From the NCBI GenBank assembly GCA_030323305.1, contig CP106741.1:1700001-1764000 (forward strand): a stretch of 64,000 nucleotides of DNA, given 5' to 3'. Made by a program: the position numbers and the translations under genes. Origin of the DNA: Paenibacillus sp. CC-CFT747 (GTDB lineage Bacteria > Bacillota > Bacilli > Paenibacillales > NBRC-103111). Each line of letters starts with the position of its first letter. Position 1 is the stretch's first letter. The notes under the pieces are model-generated. The model saw nothing but the letters and a program-made list of their open reading frames with translations, had not been told where the DNA came from and searched no databases. Positions 31,607 through 41,196 of this stretch are shown here, one piece after another.

Positions 31607-33049
31607 ATGAAGGATCATCCTGTCTTGGAGCCCCAGACGTCCGGTGAACCGTCCCGCATTTCCCATGCGCTGGCCAAATCGGTTACGTTCAGCCTCCTTT
31701 ATGGAGGCTTTATGCTTGTTTTTGGCGTGCTCGGGTCGAATCTGGCCCCTTTGATCACGGAGGTGAACGCCGGCGATCTCTCGATCCTGCTTGCGGTGCT
31801 GCTGCTGCTGGCTCTGGCGGGTTCGGCCTTCTTTCTGGGGGAGCGGCGGTCTCCTCCCACCGTTCCCCGATCGATCGGCGGCTTGACTGGCTGGTCGTTC
31901 TCCCGCCCGCTCTGCTCGTCCTGGCAAGCTGGTGGCTCGGGTCCCGGGGGACAGTGAGCCGGTAGCCGTAATGGCAGGCCTAAGGTGGATCTGGTTCAAG
32001 GGCCTGACGGCTTGGGCCCTGCCTTTGTATGAGGCCCTCCCTGTCTACTATCCGGATTCCACTCACATGAAAGAGCTGGCCCTGCTCCTGGCCAGCGTTC
32101 CCTTCCTGGCCGCCTATGCGGGCCTGGTCCTCTCCCCCGCCATACGCCGCAGGGTCAGCCGCGAACAAGCCTCCGCGATCACCGCCATCCTGCCGGCGCT
32201 GCTCGCCATCGGCTTCCTGGCTTCCTTGTCCCTGCCCCGGAACAGCCCCCTCGCCCTGTCGGACTACCCGCGCGTAGACGGGGCTACGGCGGCCATTCCT
32301 TTCGGGCGGGAGCTTCTTCATGAGCTGACTGGCCTTCACCGGCCGGGGGCCGCCAAGCGCGTCCAGTTCCACACGACGCACGAGGCGTATGTCCGGCTGA
32401 TCGAAGGAAATGCCGACCTGATCTTCGCTGCCGGACCGTCGGAGCAGGAACGGCGGCAGGCGGAAAGCGCCGGGGTCAAGCTCAAGCTGACGCCCGTCGG
32501 GAAGGATGCCTTCGTCTTCCTCGTGCATGAGGACAATCCGGTAAACGGGCTGACCTCCGATCAAATCCGGGCCATCTATTCGGAGAAAATGTTGAATTGG
32601 AAGGAAGTCGGGGGAGAGGACGAGCGCATCATTGCCTATCAGCGGAAGGAGAATTCCGGAAGCCAAACCTACATGGTGCAGAACGTCATGAAGGATACGC
32701 GCCTGGCCTCCCCCTCGCTGCGAGGAAGATAGACGGCATGGGGGGCTTGCTCGAAGCCGTAGCTTACCGCAATTCCCTGGGCTCCCTCGGCTATTCTTTC
32801 TACTATTACGCCACCCAGATGCATAAGCAGGAGAGCATCAAGCTTCTGGCCGTGGACAGCGTGGTTCCTAATCCGGCCAGCATCGCGTCCGGCCGTTATC
32901 CCTTCACGGCCGTGCTCTACGCCGTCACCCGGGAAGGAGAGCCCGCCGAATCCCCGGTATCCCGGGTGCTGGAATGGCTGCAAACCCCGGAAGGCCGGCG
33001 GACGGTAGAGCGAGGCGGCTATGTTCCGGTGGAGGCGGAGGGGCCGTGA
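31607..33049 (+). CDS. Membrane-tethered PstS-like substrate-binding protein (three frameshifts)
   Basis: The rejoined protein is about 480 residues. The first ~200 hold several helices (SLLYGGFMLVFGVLG, LLAVLLLLALAGSAFFLG, and after a shift LVVLPPALLVLASWWLG, then LALLLASVPFLAAYAGLVL). The rest is a PstS/PBP-like domain: DGATAAIPFGRELLHEL, the ligand loop TTHEAYVRLIEGNADLIFA, and SGRYPFTAVLYAVTREGEP. PstS proteins bind phosphate outside the cell; here the domain is fixed to a multi-helix membrane part and no pstCAB genes are near, so a sensing role is possible. I start at ATG 31607 with AAGGAG at 8 bp. Breaks lie near 31875, 31945 and the C5 run at 32710-32714. Confidence 0.75.
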
Positions 33050-33156
33050 TGGCGCCAGAGTCGCGATGGTGGCCGACAACCCCATTAGCACAGCAAGGCC
33101 GCCATTTCGCGACAAGCCTCATGCCAGATTGACGATCTAATCTTTTTGCAATCAAA

Positions 33157-34422
33157 TTAGTGCCTATAACGCTTAAAAACCCAGTTTTGCCCGAAGGGGT
33201 CTTGAAAGCATATAAAATAAGCAAACCCCTCATCTCTTATCTCCACTTTTTTAACGCCGGCTGCGATCAAATGCTCTTCCAACTGTTCGGGAGAAAGCTC
33301 AGTACGATACACGAATGTTGGGAATGATTCCTTGGTGACGGGATCGGACAAAGCACTATGCAAATATAAATTTGGCCCACTATATAAGCTTAATATGTAA
33401 AATTCTTGTCGTTGTTCGGCATGAAGCTTAAATCCCAGGTGAGTGATGTACCATTCCGCCGCAGCTTGGATGTCTTTTTGAGGAAGCAGCAACTGCACAT
33501 TCTCTACCCCTTGCAAAATAGGAGCATCCCGTACATCTGTTCCGAGAGCTGCTGGCTCTTTTACAGGAATCCAATTGTTTTCAAGAAATAGTGCGTTGAC
33601 CTCTTCTTCCGTTAAAGCCCGGTCGTATATTCTTATGTCATCAATCTTTCCCCTGAAAAAGAAATACGGTTCATCCGTGGATTTTCTGCCGATGAACAAC
33701 GGCTCTTCGTCGTTCGGCGTAAGCACACCCTTACTTTCCCTAATTAATTTTCCATTCATAAAAAGCTTAAACGTTTCATTCCCGTAAGTTACGGCTACAT
33801 GGTACCAATAATCCGTATGTAAAGACGATTGGAAATGCAAGTCTGCACCCTCCAGGAATAGATGAAAAGTCATCTTTGCGTTATACGTGCTGAGTTGAAA
33901 GACACGGTTTTTAAAATGCCCATCTTGAGAAACAACCGCACTGTTCCAGCCCTCCAGCTTGGCGTCCCGGTCATAACAACACCATACGGAAAGGGAAAAG
34001 GCGTCGCGATTTAATGGAGGGGCTTTTTCAATGACAATATAATCATCCTTCCCATTGAAAAAATAAGCACGGTTGGGATTACCAAATCAATCCGTACACG
34101 GCGTGGCTCCAACAACCGTGCCGTGATGCTCATTCCCACTGCTGTCCTGCGCATCCCCTTGAAACAAATACTCTGCTACTAATCCTTCATACAAGTTTGC
34201 CAAAGCCATTCTTCTCCCAAAAAGCTCATCAATAGATACACGAAAAACTTCCGCGATCAACGGTACTAATGCGATATCTGGACAGGATTGTTTATTCTCC
34301 CACTTACTTACAGACTGATACGAAACGCCCAACCGTTCTGCAAGTTGTTCTTGTGTTAAACCATGGTTCTTTCTTAATCTCCTGATTTGTGAACACAAGC
34401 GTGTTGTAAAATTAGTGTTCAT
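33157..34422 (-). CDS. XRE HTH - LamG - VOC fusion protein with in-frame TGA
   Basis: Two open frames in the same register are split only by a TGA at 34087-34089. Together they encode about 422 residues. The first ~65 are an XRE helix-turn-helix (GLTQEQLAERLGVSYQSVSK). A LamG/jellyroll domain follows: it opens with YLFQGDAQDSSGNEHHGTVV and ends with FRGKIDDIRIYDRALTEEEV. The last ~120 residues are a VOC/glyoxalase-like fold (VQLLLPQKDIQAAAEWYI, FQDPFGQNWVF). The TGA stands where LamG proteins read TDRFGN, that is CGA changed to TGA. The ATG at 34422 has AAGGACG at 9-10 bp. It is more AT-rich than its neighbours. It may be a true nonsense mutation or a base error. Confidence 0.7.
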
Positions 34423-34539
34423 CGGATTAATCGTCCTTCCATCGGTAGGTAATTCCATTGTATATAAGACCGATCCATAGGACTATGTCTTCTTTGTTGA
34501 GTTCTGACAGTCCATTCTCAACCAAGAGTTGAATGGAAA

Positions 34540-34567
34540 AAAGTTCATCCTCCGTAGGATGAACTTT
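34540..34567 (-). terminator. Terminator of the two-small-gene operon
   Basis: A perfect 12-bp stem (AAAGTTCATCCT and its complement, loop of four) is followed on the minus strand by six T residues. It lies downstream of the small genes at 34791-35126 and their repeat region, and before the XRE-LamG gene. Confidence 0.8.
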
Positions 34568-34609
34568 CATCAGGACATAGGCAAAATGTCTGGCAGGCCC
34601 AACCGCCGT

Positions 34610-34794
34610 CTAACGAATCCTCCGGTCGTTATGGGGTCTTTTTAGGCAGCTGACCGTTGCTAACGAATCCTAGAGCTGCTATTCCGGGAAAGGGCCGCCC
34701 TTTTTCCTTCCAACCGGCCTATTAGCCATACCAGGGTTCGTTAGAATCTTCAAGAGCCCGAAATGGCGCGATTAGCAATAGGAGGATTCGTTAG
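34610..34794. repeat. Symmetrical cluster of four CTAACGAATCCT repeats with 50-bp period
   Basis: Copies of CTAACGAATCCT followed six or seven bases later by GCTATT/GCTAAT/CGTTAT begin at 34610 and 34660 on the + strand and at 34744 and 34794 on the minus strand. Each pair is spaced exactly 50 bp, so the whole is an inverted arrangement of two direct pairs around a central GGGAAAGGGC-CG-CCCTTTTTCC hairpin. The copy at 34794 includes the stop codon of the upstream small gene. One copy has a single mismatch (GAACCCT). Confidence 0.7.
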
Positions 34795-34957
34795 AACTCC
34801 TTCTCCTCCATCATCTCGCTGTTCGCCGCATTCACCGCCGTGTCGCCGTCCAGCACGACCTGCGGCTCTTTCTTCAGCCGAAACGGATGCTCGGTGGAGA
34901 TGCGGTCTTCCGGCTCCTCGGCCAGCCGGGGGCTTTGGGCTCGTGGCCGTTACTCAT
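34791..34957 (-). CDS. Small acidic hypothetical protein B (one frameshift)
   Basis: With one C added to the CCCCC run near 34935 this frame encodes about 55 residues, beginning MSNGHEPKAPRLAEEPEDR and ending NAANSEMMEEKEF. It is highly charged with no signal or helix. Its ATG lies inside the end of the preceding small gene (ATGAGTAA overlap of 8 bases), which points to coupled translation. No family recognised. Its TAA is the first part of the 34794 repeat unit. Confidence 0.55.
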
Positions 34958-35126
34958 CGTAGTTATCCCCCTTCCCGCTTGGGTGGTCATTCCGGTAAGG
35001 GCCCCGGATGAGGTTCTTCTCCTCGGCTTTGGCCAAGGTCTGCTCCACAAAGGCCATGTCCTGGTTCTCGGCTTCCATCGGAGTGGAATCCTTCGTAATG
35101 GGCTTGCTCCGCTTGTCCGCGTCCAT
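34950..35126 (-). CDS. Small charged hypothetical protein A, 58 residues
   Basis: AAAGGAGGAACGAC precedes ATG 35126, a near-perfect ribosome site. The 58 residues (MDADKRSKPITKDSTPMEAE, later FVEQTLAKAEEKNLIRGPYR) are hydrophilic and lysine/glutamate-rich, resembling small cytosolic proteins of spore-formers, but I cannot assign a family. It overlaps protein B by eight bases. Confidence 0.6.
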   Translation of the reverse strand: MDADKRSKPITKDSTPMEAENQDMAFVEQTLAKAEEKNLIRGPYRNDHPSGKGDNYDE

Positions 35127-35289
35127 GTCGTTCCTCCTTTGGCATTGGTCTGCCTTTTACTTTTTACCGGAAAGAAGGAAGTTATTCCTGCCCTCCCCTT
35201 GTCCAGAAGGGCGCCAGAAACAGAGAAAGGTATAAGCGGCCATCCGGCAATCCAAACTAAGGAAACTTGGCCGGCGGGAGGTAACGGGA

Positions 35290-36008
35290 ATGGCTTATAT
35301 TTGGCAGGCGCTGCTTATATTGTTCATCGGGTTCGTGCTGCAGCGCTTATCGGGGAAGAAGACGGTTTCCGAAATGACCGGTCTGGAAATCATCACCCTT
35401 CTCGCCATCGCCTCGGTGATCGGGGAAGCGGTGTCGGCTCACGGCTTTTGGAAAATCACCATCACGCTGGTCCTCTTTGTCTTCCTGCTGATGGCGATCC
35501 AATACTTGGCCCTTAAGCTGAACCTCGTGGAAAAATGGCTCATCGGCCGCTCCACCCTCGTCATCCGCGACGGCCGGCTGCTGAAAGGCAACCTGAAGCG
35601 GCTGCGCCTCTCCGTGGACCAGCTCGAAGCCAAGCTTCGGGAGAAAAGCATCACCTCTATTGCCGACGTCCGGACCGCGGCCATCGAGATCAACGGACAG
35701 CTCGGGTATGAGCTGTACCGCCAAGCGAGGCCGGTCACCGTCGGAGAGCTCGAGAAGCTGCTGGCGGCGGAGCGCGAGTACCTCACGACCCTGCTCGGGG
35801 AACATTCCGGTGGAAGCCGCATCGGGCAGAACGGGCCCCTGGCTTCTGCGGCTCCTCGGGCTCACGCCGCGGCGCATTCCTCCTCCCTGCAGGAGAAGAG
35901 CTCCCCGGCTCCCCGCAGCCGGCTGAACCGTCGGAGGCTGGGGATTCGAGCGGCCGCCTGTTCCGGGAGCTTCGCGAGGAGAACCCGGAGCAGGCGAACC
36001 GGATCTAA
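35290..36008 (+). CDS. DUF421 (YetF-like) membrane protein (frameshift near the 3' end)
   Basis: The N-terminal half has three helices and the DUF421 motif RLSGKKTVSEMTGLEIITLL; the next part carries the YetF-type domain (STLVIRDGRLLKGNLKRLRL, later AAIEINGQLGYELY). The expected length is about 230-240 residues. As written, the frame runs on to 36198 with a serine/arginine-rich tail that overlaps the convergent SDR gene. Another frame ends with LFRELREENPEQANRI and a TAA at 36008, which looks like the real end, so I infer a slip between about 35800 and 35930. The function of the family is unknown; some are linked to spore germination or membrane stress. Confidence 0.75.
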
Positions 36009-36078
36009 CCATCGGAGCCCCGTACAGACGAATCCCTGCCCGCAAAGGATAGTACCCTTTGGAATCTCTCTCACCCGT

Positions 36079-36863
36079 TTAGTCGACAATTTCACCACAG
36101 GTCACATTTGCCACAGCTCCCGTTATCGCGCTGGCTCGATCGGAGGCCATAAGGACGGCCGCATTCGCTACTTCGGCGAGCCTTGGGAGCCGCTTTAGTA
36201 ATGTTTTTTCAGCGATACCTGACTCAAACTCTTCACGTGAAATACCTGCATTATCCGCATGACGTCGGAAGACCTCGTCCACTCCGGGTGCATCGGGGAG
36301 CCGGCCGAACGTAGACAAACGACACGAATGCCCTGTGTGCCAACCTCTATCGCTAATTGCCTACAAAAGCCCTCTATTGCAGCTCCTGCCACCCCGAAGC
36401 CGCCAACATCACGGTAAGGCTTGCGGGCGGCCTGGGCAGTGAGGGCCAGAATGACTCCTGACCCGTTCTTAGCCATATGGCGCGCCGCTGAGGTAGCCGT
36501 GATGAAATGGGTTTGCATGGCTGTGGCAATTGGATTAACGAACCGCTCCTTCTCCATATCCACGAGCGGTCCCCCTTGAGTATCGCCAAGTCCGATGACG
36601 TTAAAGGAGATGTCAATACTCCCAAATTTGTTTACCACTTTGGCGAGGTGGCTCTCTACTGCCTGCTCGTCGAGAGCATTGACTTGAGCAGTCTCTACCA
36701 CACCTCCTACGTCAGATATCTCTTTGGCCACCACGTTAAGTGTCGCAAGCGTCCGACCCGCAAGGAAGACATTTGCCCCTTCTTGGGCGAATGCTCGGGC
36801 AACCGCACCTCCGATTGCGCCTCCAGCACCGTAAATCACAGCATTCCTGTTCTTAAGTAACAT
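36079..36863 (-). CDS. Short-chain dehydrogenase/reductase (one frameshift)
   Basis: The rejoined protein is about 261 residues, a normal SDR length. It has the NAD(P) motif YGAGGAIGGAVARAF. The usual catalytic Tyr-xxx-Lys is not obvious: the segment where it should stand reads RDVGGFGVAGAAIEGFCRQL, so this may be a divergent SDR with altered chemistry. The frame breaks at CCCCG near 36294 (complement); one more G gives SAGSPDAPGVDEVF and continues to the normal C-terminus RASAITGAVANVTCGEIVD. The ATG follows AAGGAG. It stands alone, convergent with the DUF421 gene. Confidence 0.82.
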
Positions 36864-36996
36864 TTGAATTCTCCTTGTATTTAACGCATGTCAATTAAAT
36901 TCCATTATAGCTTATCGTACATAAAGCGGTTTCTTTTCGATTGCGATTCTTTAATAAGCTTGATTTAGCGACAACCTCCAGATTCACTAGGTACAA

Positions 36997-37026
36997 AAAA
37001 GCTTACCCGACTACGGGCAAGCTTTT
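36997..37026. terminator. Bidirectional intrinsic terminator
   Basis: AAAAGCTT-A-CCCG, loop ACTA, CGGG-C-AAGCTTTT: a 12-bp stem with one mismatch and A/T tails, downstream of the symporter gene that ends at 37126. Confidence 0.75.
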
Positions 37027-37125
37027 GATTCCAAATAGAACTTAAGGCAAACTTATAGGTAAATCAAAGTTATTTGTACGGACACAAAGGGCCTGCACCC
37101 TCACCCTTATCGGGATACCTGCCTG

Positions 37126-38484
37126 TTAAGCGGCATCGAGCTCCAGCGCATCTTCTTCGTCGCGGTTGAAAGCTTCGCGGTCGAATTCGCCTTCGGAATC
37201 GGCGACGAGCAGCGAGCAGACGGTCGTGCCTGTGGCATTAACGGCGGTCCGTCCCATATCGACGACAGCGTCAATAGCGAGCACCAGGCCGAGCCCTTCG
37301 AGCGGAAGCCCGAGCGCCGTCAGCACGACGGTAGTCGAGATGGAAGCGGGCCCCGGTACACCGGCTACCCCGATGGACGAGATCATGCTTACGAGAACGA
37401 TAAGGATGTACTCGGAAATGCCGAGCGGAATGTTGTAGACCCGGGCCACGAAGACGGCCACGATCGCCGGCCACACGCCTCCGCATCCGTTCATGTTCAT
37501 GGTCGCGCCAAGCGGAGCGACGAAGCTGGCGATCCGCGGGGATACGCGGATGCGCTTCGTGATAACCTCCAGGTTAACCGGAAGCGTCGCATAGCTCGAA
37601 CGCGTCGTGAACGCGACGGCAATCGTCGGGTATGCCTTGCGGAAGAACTTGATCGGGTTGACGCGGGCTACGAAGGTAACCAATCCTCCGAACGTTACAA
37701 TGAAATGAATCAGTAGCGCAACATACGTCGCTACGATGATGCTGAGCAGCGGCTTCAACGTTTCCAGCCCGTACTTGGCCGCCATGGCCGCAATCAGGGC
37801 ATATACCCCGTAAGGGGTCAAGCGGATGATGTACTTCGTCACCTGGTGCATGACCTGGGAGAAGGAATCGATGAAGTTCTTCACCGGCTGGACGGCATCA
37901 GGCTTTCTCGAGCCCAAGTGAACGATGGCCACCCCAATGAAAATCGCAAAGATGAGAACCGGAACCACCTTGCCCGCGGCCATATCGCCGATCGGGTTGG
38001 TCGGAACGAGATCGAGAATAACCTGCGAGAAGGTCGGAATGGCCCGCGCTTTAAAATCCTTCGGAACCGACTGCGAGATGCCGCTTCCCGGATCGATGGC
38101 GACGGCGACGAGCAGCCCGATCAGAGCCGCGATTCCGGTCGTGATCAGGAACAGCGCGATCGTCTTGGCGCCGATTTTGCGCAGATGGCCGAGGCTCGAG
38201 ATCGAGGTAATGCTGCTGATGACGAGAACCGCCACCAGCGGCATCACGAGCATTTTGATCAGGTTGACGTAAATGGAGCCGATGGTGCTTACGCTCGTGG
38301 CATTAAGCTTAAAGGAGTTGAAGATGATGCCCGCTACCAGGCCAAGGCCCAGCGCCAGCAACACCCGGTAACCGAAATTGACCCGCTTCCTCGCCAGGAA
38401 GTATAAGAAGCCGATGACGACCAGAGACACCAGCAGGCTGACCCAGTTGGTCTGAATCGCCGTTAACAAATTGTTTTCTTTCAA
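37126..38484 (-). CDS. DAACS-family symporter, TcyP-like (cystine or dicarboxylate)
   Basis: The 452-residue membrane protein belongs to the dicarboxylate/amino-acid:cation symporter family, with about eight helices, the re-entrant region FTTRSSYATLPVNLEV and the substrate-site helix APLGATMNMNGCGGVWPAIV. Glutamate carriers have MDGTA at this place; MNGCGG is the form I associate with the cystine importer TcyP/YdjN, so cystine is my best guess, with moderate certainty. The C-terminal tail is acidic. The gene is intact. The 400 bp upstream (38485-38890) hold no supported gene. Confidence 0.8.
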   Translation of the reverse strand: MKENNLLTAIQTNWVSLLVSLVVIGFLYFLARKRVNFGYRVLLALGLGLVAGIIFNSFKLNATSVSTIGSIYVNLIKMLVMPLVAVLVISSITSISSLGHLRKIGAKTIALFLITTGIAALIGLLVAVAIDPGSGISQSVPKDFKARAIPTFSQVILDLVPTNPIGDMAAGKVVPVLIFAIFIGVAIVHLGSRKPDAVQPVKNFIDSFSQVMHQVTKYIIRLTPYGVYALIAAMAAKYGLETLKPLLSIIVATYVALLIHFIVTFGGLVTFVARVNPIKFFRKAYPTIAVAFTTRSSYATLPVNLEVITKRIRVSPRIASFVAPLGATMNMNGCGGVWPAIVAVFVARVYNIPLGISEYILIVLVSMISSIGVAGVPGPASISTTVVLTALGLPLEGLGLVLAIDAVVDMGRTAVNATGTTVCSLLVADSEGEFDREAFNRDEEDALELDAA

Positions 38485-38890
38485 GCTATTCCCCTTCTTT
38501 CCCCACCCGTTTAGTAGGATTTTATATAAGAGAATATACTGCGGCTAACATCCGATGTCAATGCTTTTCTGAAAATGTCGAAGCATGCAAGTATTGGCTT
38601 ATCCGTAGGTGTTGTTTTGCTTGCCTATCGATTCTCGTGTACATGCAGAGGTTTTCCCGCCGACAAAGGGAGCGGATAAGGCTGGGCCCCTTCTTTAGCC
38701 GGTCATCAAATAGCCGTCCACCTCCCCTTTTGCGGATAACCCCTTCCCCTCGCCGTTTAACCGCTTTCCCTTGCCGGGACAGGGTCTTTTGCCAGCTTTA
38801 CTACAACGTATGTGGCACCCCCGCCGGACAGAACAAGCAACAGGGGAAACGCTAACCGGCTCCTCGACCAGGGATCCGGCTTATCCTGCA

Positions 38891-38940
38891 AAAAAGCCCC
38901 CGCCATTATCCGGCAGGAGGCCTTGCTTGGCGGCGGGCCG
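38891..38940 (-). terminator. Terminator of the MFS exporter gene
   Basis: On the minus strand GGCCCGCC pairs with GGCGGGGGC across a long loop that has its own partial pairing, followed by TTTTTTG. It begins 17 bp past the exporter stop. Confidence 0.65.
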
Positions 38941-38956
38941 AGCGGAACGGCCCTTG

Positions 38957-40502
38957 TTAGTGGCCGACCGCCCCGTTATGCTCGGCATTGGGGTCGAGCT
39001 TCGCCTTGCCCATAGTAAAGGTGAACAGCAGCGCCAGCACCGCGGGAATAAGGGCCCACAGAAACGTGTACGAGATGGACGACGACAGCGCGGCCGTGAT
39101 CTTCTCCAGCACTGGCCCAGGGATCGCCGCGCGCGCCTTCTCGGTCAGGAGGGCCCGGGGATCGAGCGATTCGAGGCCACCCGGGGCGCCTTGGCCTTGG
39201 CCCAGTCCGGCCAGGGCCTCGGTCATTTTGCGGGTAAAGACGTGGCTCTGCAGAATGCCGAAGATCGTGATGCCGAGCGTCATGCCGAGCGAACGGACGA
39301 AGTTCAAGGTAGCGCTCGCCGAACCACGCTGGTAAGCGCTGAACGTATGGATGGCGGCGTTGCTAAGAACGGAGAAGGACGCCCCGATGCCCACCCCGAC
39401 AATGATCATATAGAGGGTTACCGTGAAGCGGCTCGTATCCGTCGTGAGCGTAGTCAGGAGCAAGGTCCCGATGACGAAGACGGCCGTGAACGGAATCATT
39501 ATCGAACGGAAGGAGAACTTGTTCAGCAGGAAGCCGCCGCCCGTGGCCGATACGACGGAGCCGAGCATCATGGGAAGCAGCACCAGTCCGGAGTTGGTCG
39601 CACTGCCGCCCAGCACCCCTGGATATAGATCGGGATATAGACCGAAGCGGTCACAAAGGCCGCTCCCCGAACATCCCTACCAAGGTGCTCGAGGAGAACA
39701 GACGGTTGCGGAACATTCCGAACGTGATGATCGGCTCCTCCGCCCGCCGTTCCGCGAAAATAAAAGCGAAAACGAGCACGGCAAACCCGGCGAACAATCC
39801 GATAATTTGACCGGAGTCCCAAGCATAGGTCTTGCCGCCGAGCTCCAGCGCGAACATGAGGCAGACGACAGCCCCGACAAGCGTAACGGCGCCCCACCAG
39901 TCGATTCTCTGCTTGGAATGCTCATGAGATTCCGTGTAGAAGTAGGCGATCATGAAGAACGCGATGATCCCAAGCGGAAGGTTGATGTAGAAAACCCACT
40001 TCCAGTTGATGTAATCCGTGATATACGCTCCGAGCAGCGGTCCAAAAATACTGGACATCCCGAAGACCGCCCCGAACAAGCCGCCCAGCTTGCCCCTCTG
40101 TTCTACGGGCACCACGTCGAACATAATCGTAAAAGCAACCGGAACGAGCGCCCCGGCCCCGATCCCTTGAATGGCGCGGTACAGGCTCAGTTCGACGATA
40201 GAGTTAGCCGTTCCGCAGAGTGCGGAGCCCAGCATAAAAAGAATAATCCCGAAAACGTAAAACCTCTTCCTTCCATACATATCCGACAGCTTGCCGAAGA
40301 TCGGCATGCCGGCCATTTCGGCGACCATATAAGCCGAGGTGACCCAGACGAATTTATCCAGTCCTCCCAGCTCTCCTACGATCGTCCCCATAGCGGTGGC
40401 GACAATCGTATTGTCCATGGACGCCATCAGAATGCCGAGCAACAGTCCGGCGAGGACGATGCCCATTTTGTTTGTTTTGGTTGCGGCTGCGGCATAAGCC
40501 AT
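38957..40502 (-). CDS. EmrB/QacA-type 14-TM MFS drug exporter (two frameshifts)
   Basis: The rejoined protein is about 515 residues with 14 predicted helices, the DHA2 type. It carries the N-terminal LLLGILMASMDNTIVATAMG, motif A (GKLSDMYGRKRF) and motif C-like glycines (GMSSIFGPLLGAYI). It exports drugs or other hydrophobic compounds by proton antiport. I start at ATG 40502 after AGGAGG. Both breaks are G runs one base short: MFGGAAFVTAS near 39664 and YIQGVLGGSATNSG near 39617. A palindrome in its promoter suggests control by a TetR- or MarR-type repressor encoded elsewhere. Confidence 0.88.
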
Positions 40503-40657
40503 GCTTTCAAACCTCCTATTGTGTGGTGTTCCCTGTTTAGCCGTCCCTGCCATGATGCGGATTCCTGACTATATTCGGGTAAGGCGCTTCGCCTTATAAA
40601 CGGATTCAGGTAATAATCGGTTACTCTCTCCAGCATTGTAGTAACTGATAAAAATGA

Positions 40658-40679
40658 GTGTAACATAACATTGTTACAC
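40658..40679. promoter_or_regulatory. Palindromic operator upstream of the MFS exporter
   Basis: GTGTAACA-TAACAT-TGTTACAC is a perfect 8-6-8 inverted repeat 155 bp before the exporter start. A TACAAT-like -10 box follows 17-18 bp away at 40635-40640 on the minus strand, so the palindrome covers the -35 area. The shape is typical of TetR-family operators. No repressor gene is adjacent. Confidence 0.6.
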
Positions 40680-40798
40680 TGTAAAGATTCTTTCTTTCCT
40701 ACCTCCATCCTTTCCTCCGCTCTCTTCTTTTCTTCGGACCCGAACGCCCTAATCGTGAGGATCTTGTTCTCCTTATCCCATGACCCAGTATATAAAAA

Positions 40799-40825
40799 AT
40801 CCCCTGACAGACCCTGTCAGGGGAT
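40799..40825 (-). terminator. Terminator of the qox operon
   Basis: ATCCCCTGACAG, loop ACC and its complement make a 12-bp stem, followed on the minus strand by TTTTTTA. It lies 38 bp after qoxD. Confidence 0.9.
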
Positions 40826-40862
40826 ACGGAATCTTTTTATTTCAACCGGATAGGCTCCGGGG

Positions 40863-41195
40863 TTACTGAACCATCGAATTGAAGCCCATGATCCACATGG
40901 AGCCCGCCACGATAACGAAGACGATGAAGACCCCAAGGATGAGGGCCATGACGTTGTACCGCGGCTTCTCCCCTTCCCTCAAGTGCATGAAGAAGACCAG
41001 CTGAATGAGGAACTGCATAACCGCCAGCACCATGATGATGACGATAGTCGCCGTTTTCTCGAACACATGGTTCATGACGAGCACGATAGGAATGATCGTC
41101 AGGACGATCGATAGCAGAAACCCGATCACATATTGCTTGAGCGAACCGTGGGCCTCGTGGCCGTGGGCGTCATGCCCTTGGGTTGGCTGTGCCAT
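40863..41195 (-). CDS. qoxD: Cytochrome aa3-type quinol oxidase subunit IV
   Basis: The 110-residue protein has a histidine-rich N-terminus (GHDAHGHEAHG) and three helices (LSIVLTIIPIVLVMNHVF; IIMVLAVMQFLIQLVFFMHL; LGVFIVFVIVAGSMWIMGF), the standard form of subunit IV of heme-copper quinol oxidases. It helps assemble and stabilise the complex. It starts one base after the qoxC stop and closes the four-gene operon before a terminator. The gene is intact. Confidence 0.92.
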   Translation of the reverse strand: MAQPTQGHDAHGHEAHGSLKQYVIGFLLSIVLTIIPIVLVMNHVFEKTATIVIIMVLAVMQFLIQLVFFMHLREGEKPRYNVMALILGVFIVFVIVAGSMWIMGFNSMVQ

Positions 41196-41196
41196 G

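Noticed and set aside
36009..36198. Ser/Arg-rich tail of the DUF421 protein
   Set aside because: It overlaps the convergent SDR gene and does not resemble family members; another frame gives a sensible end at 36008.
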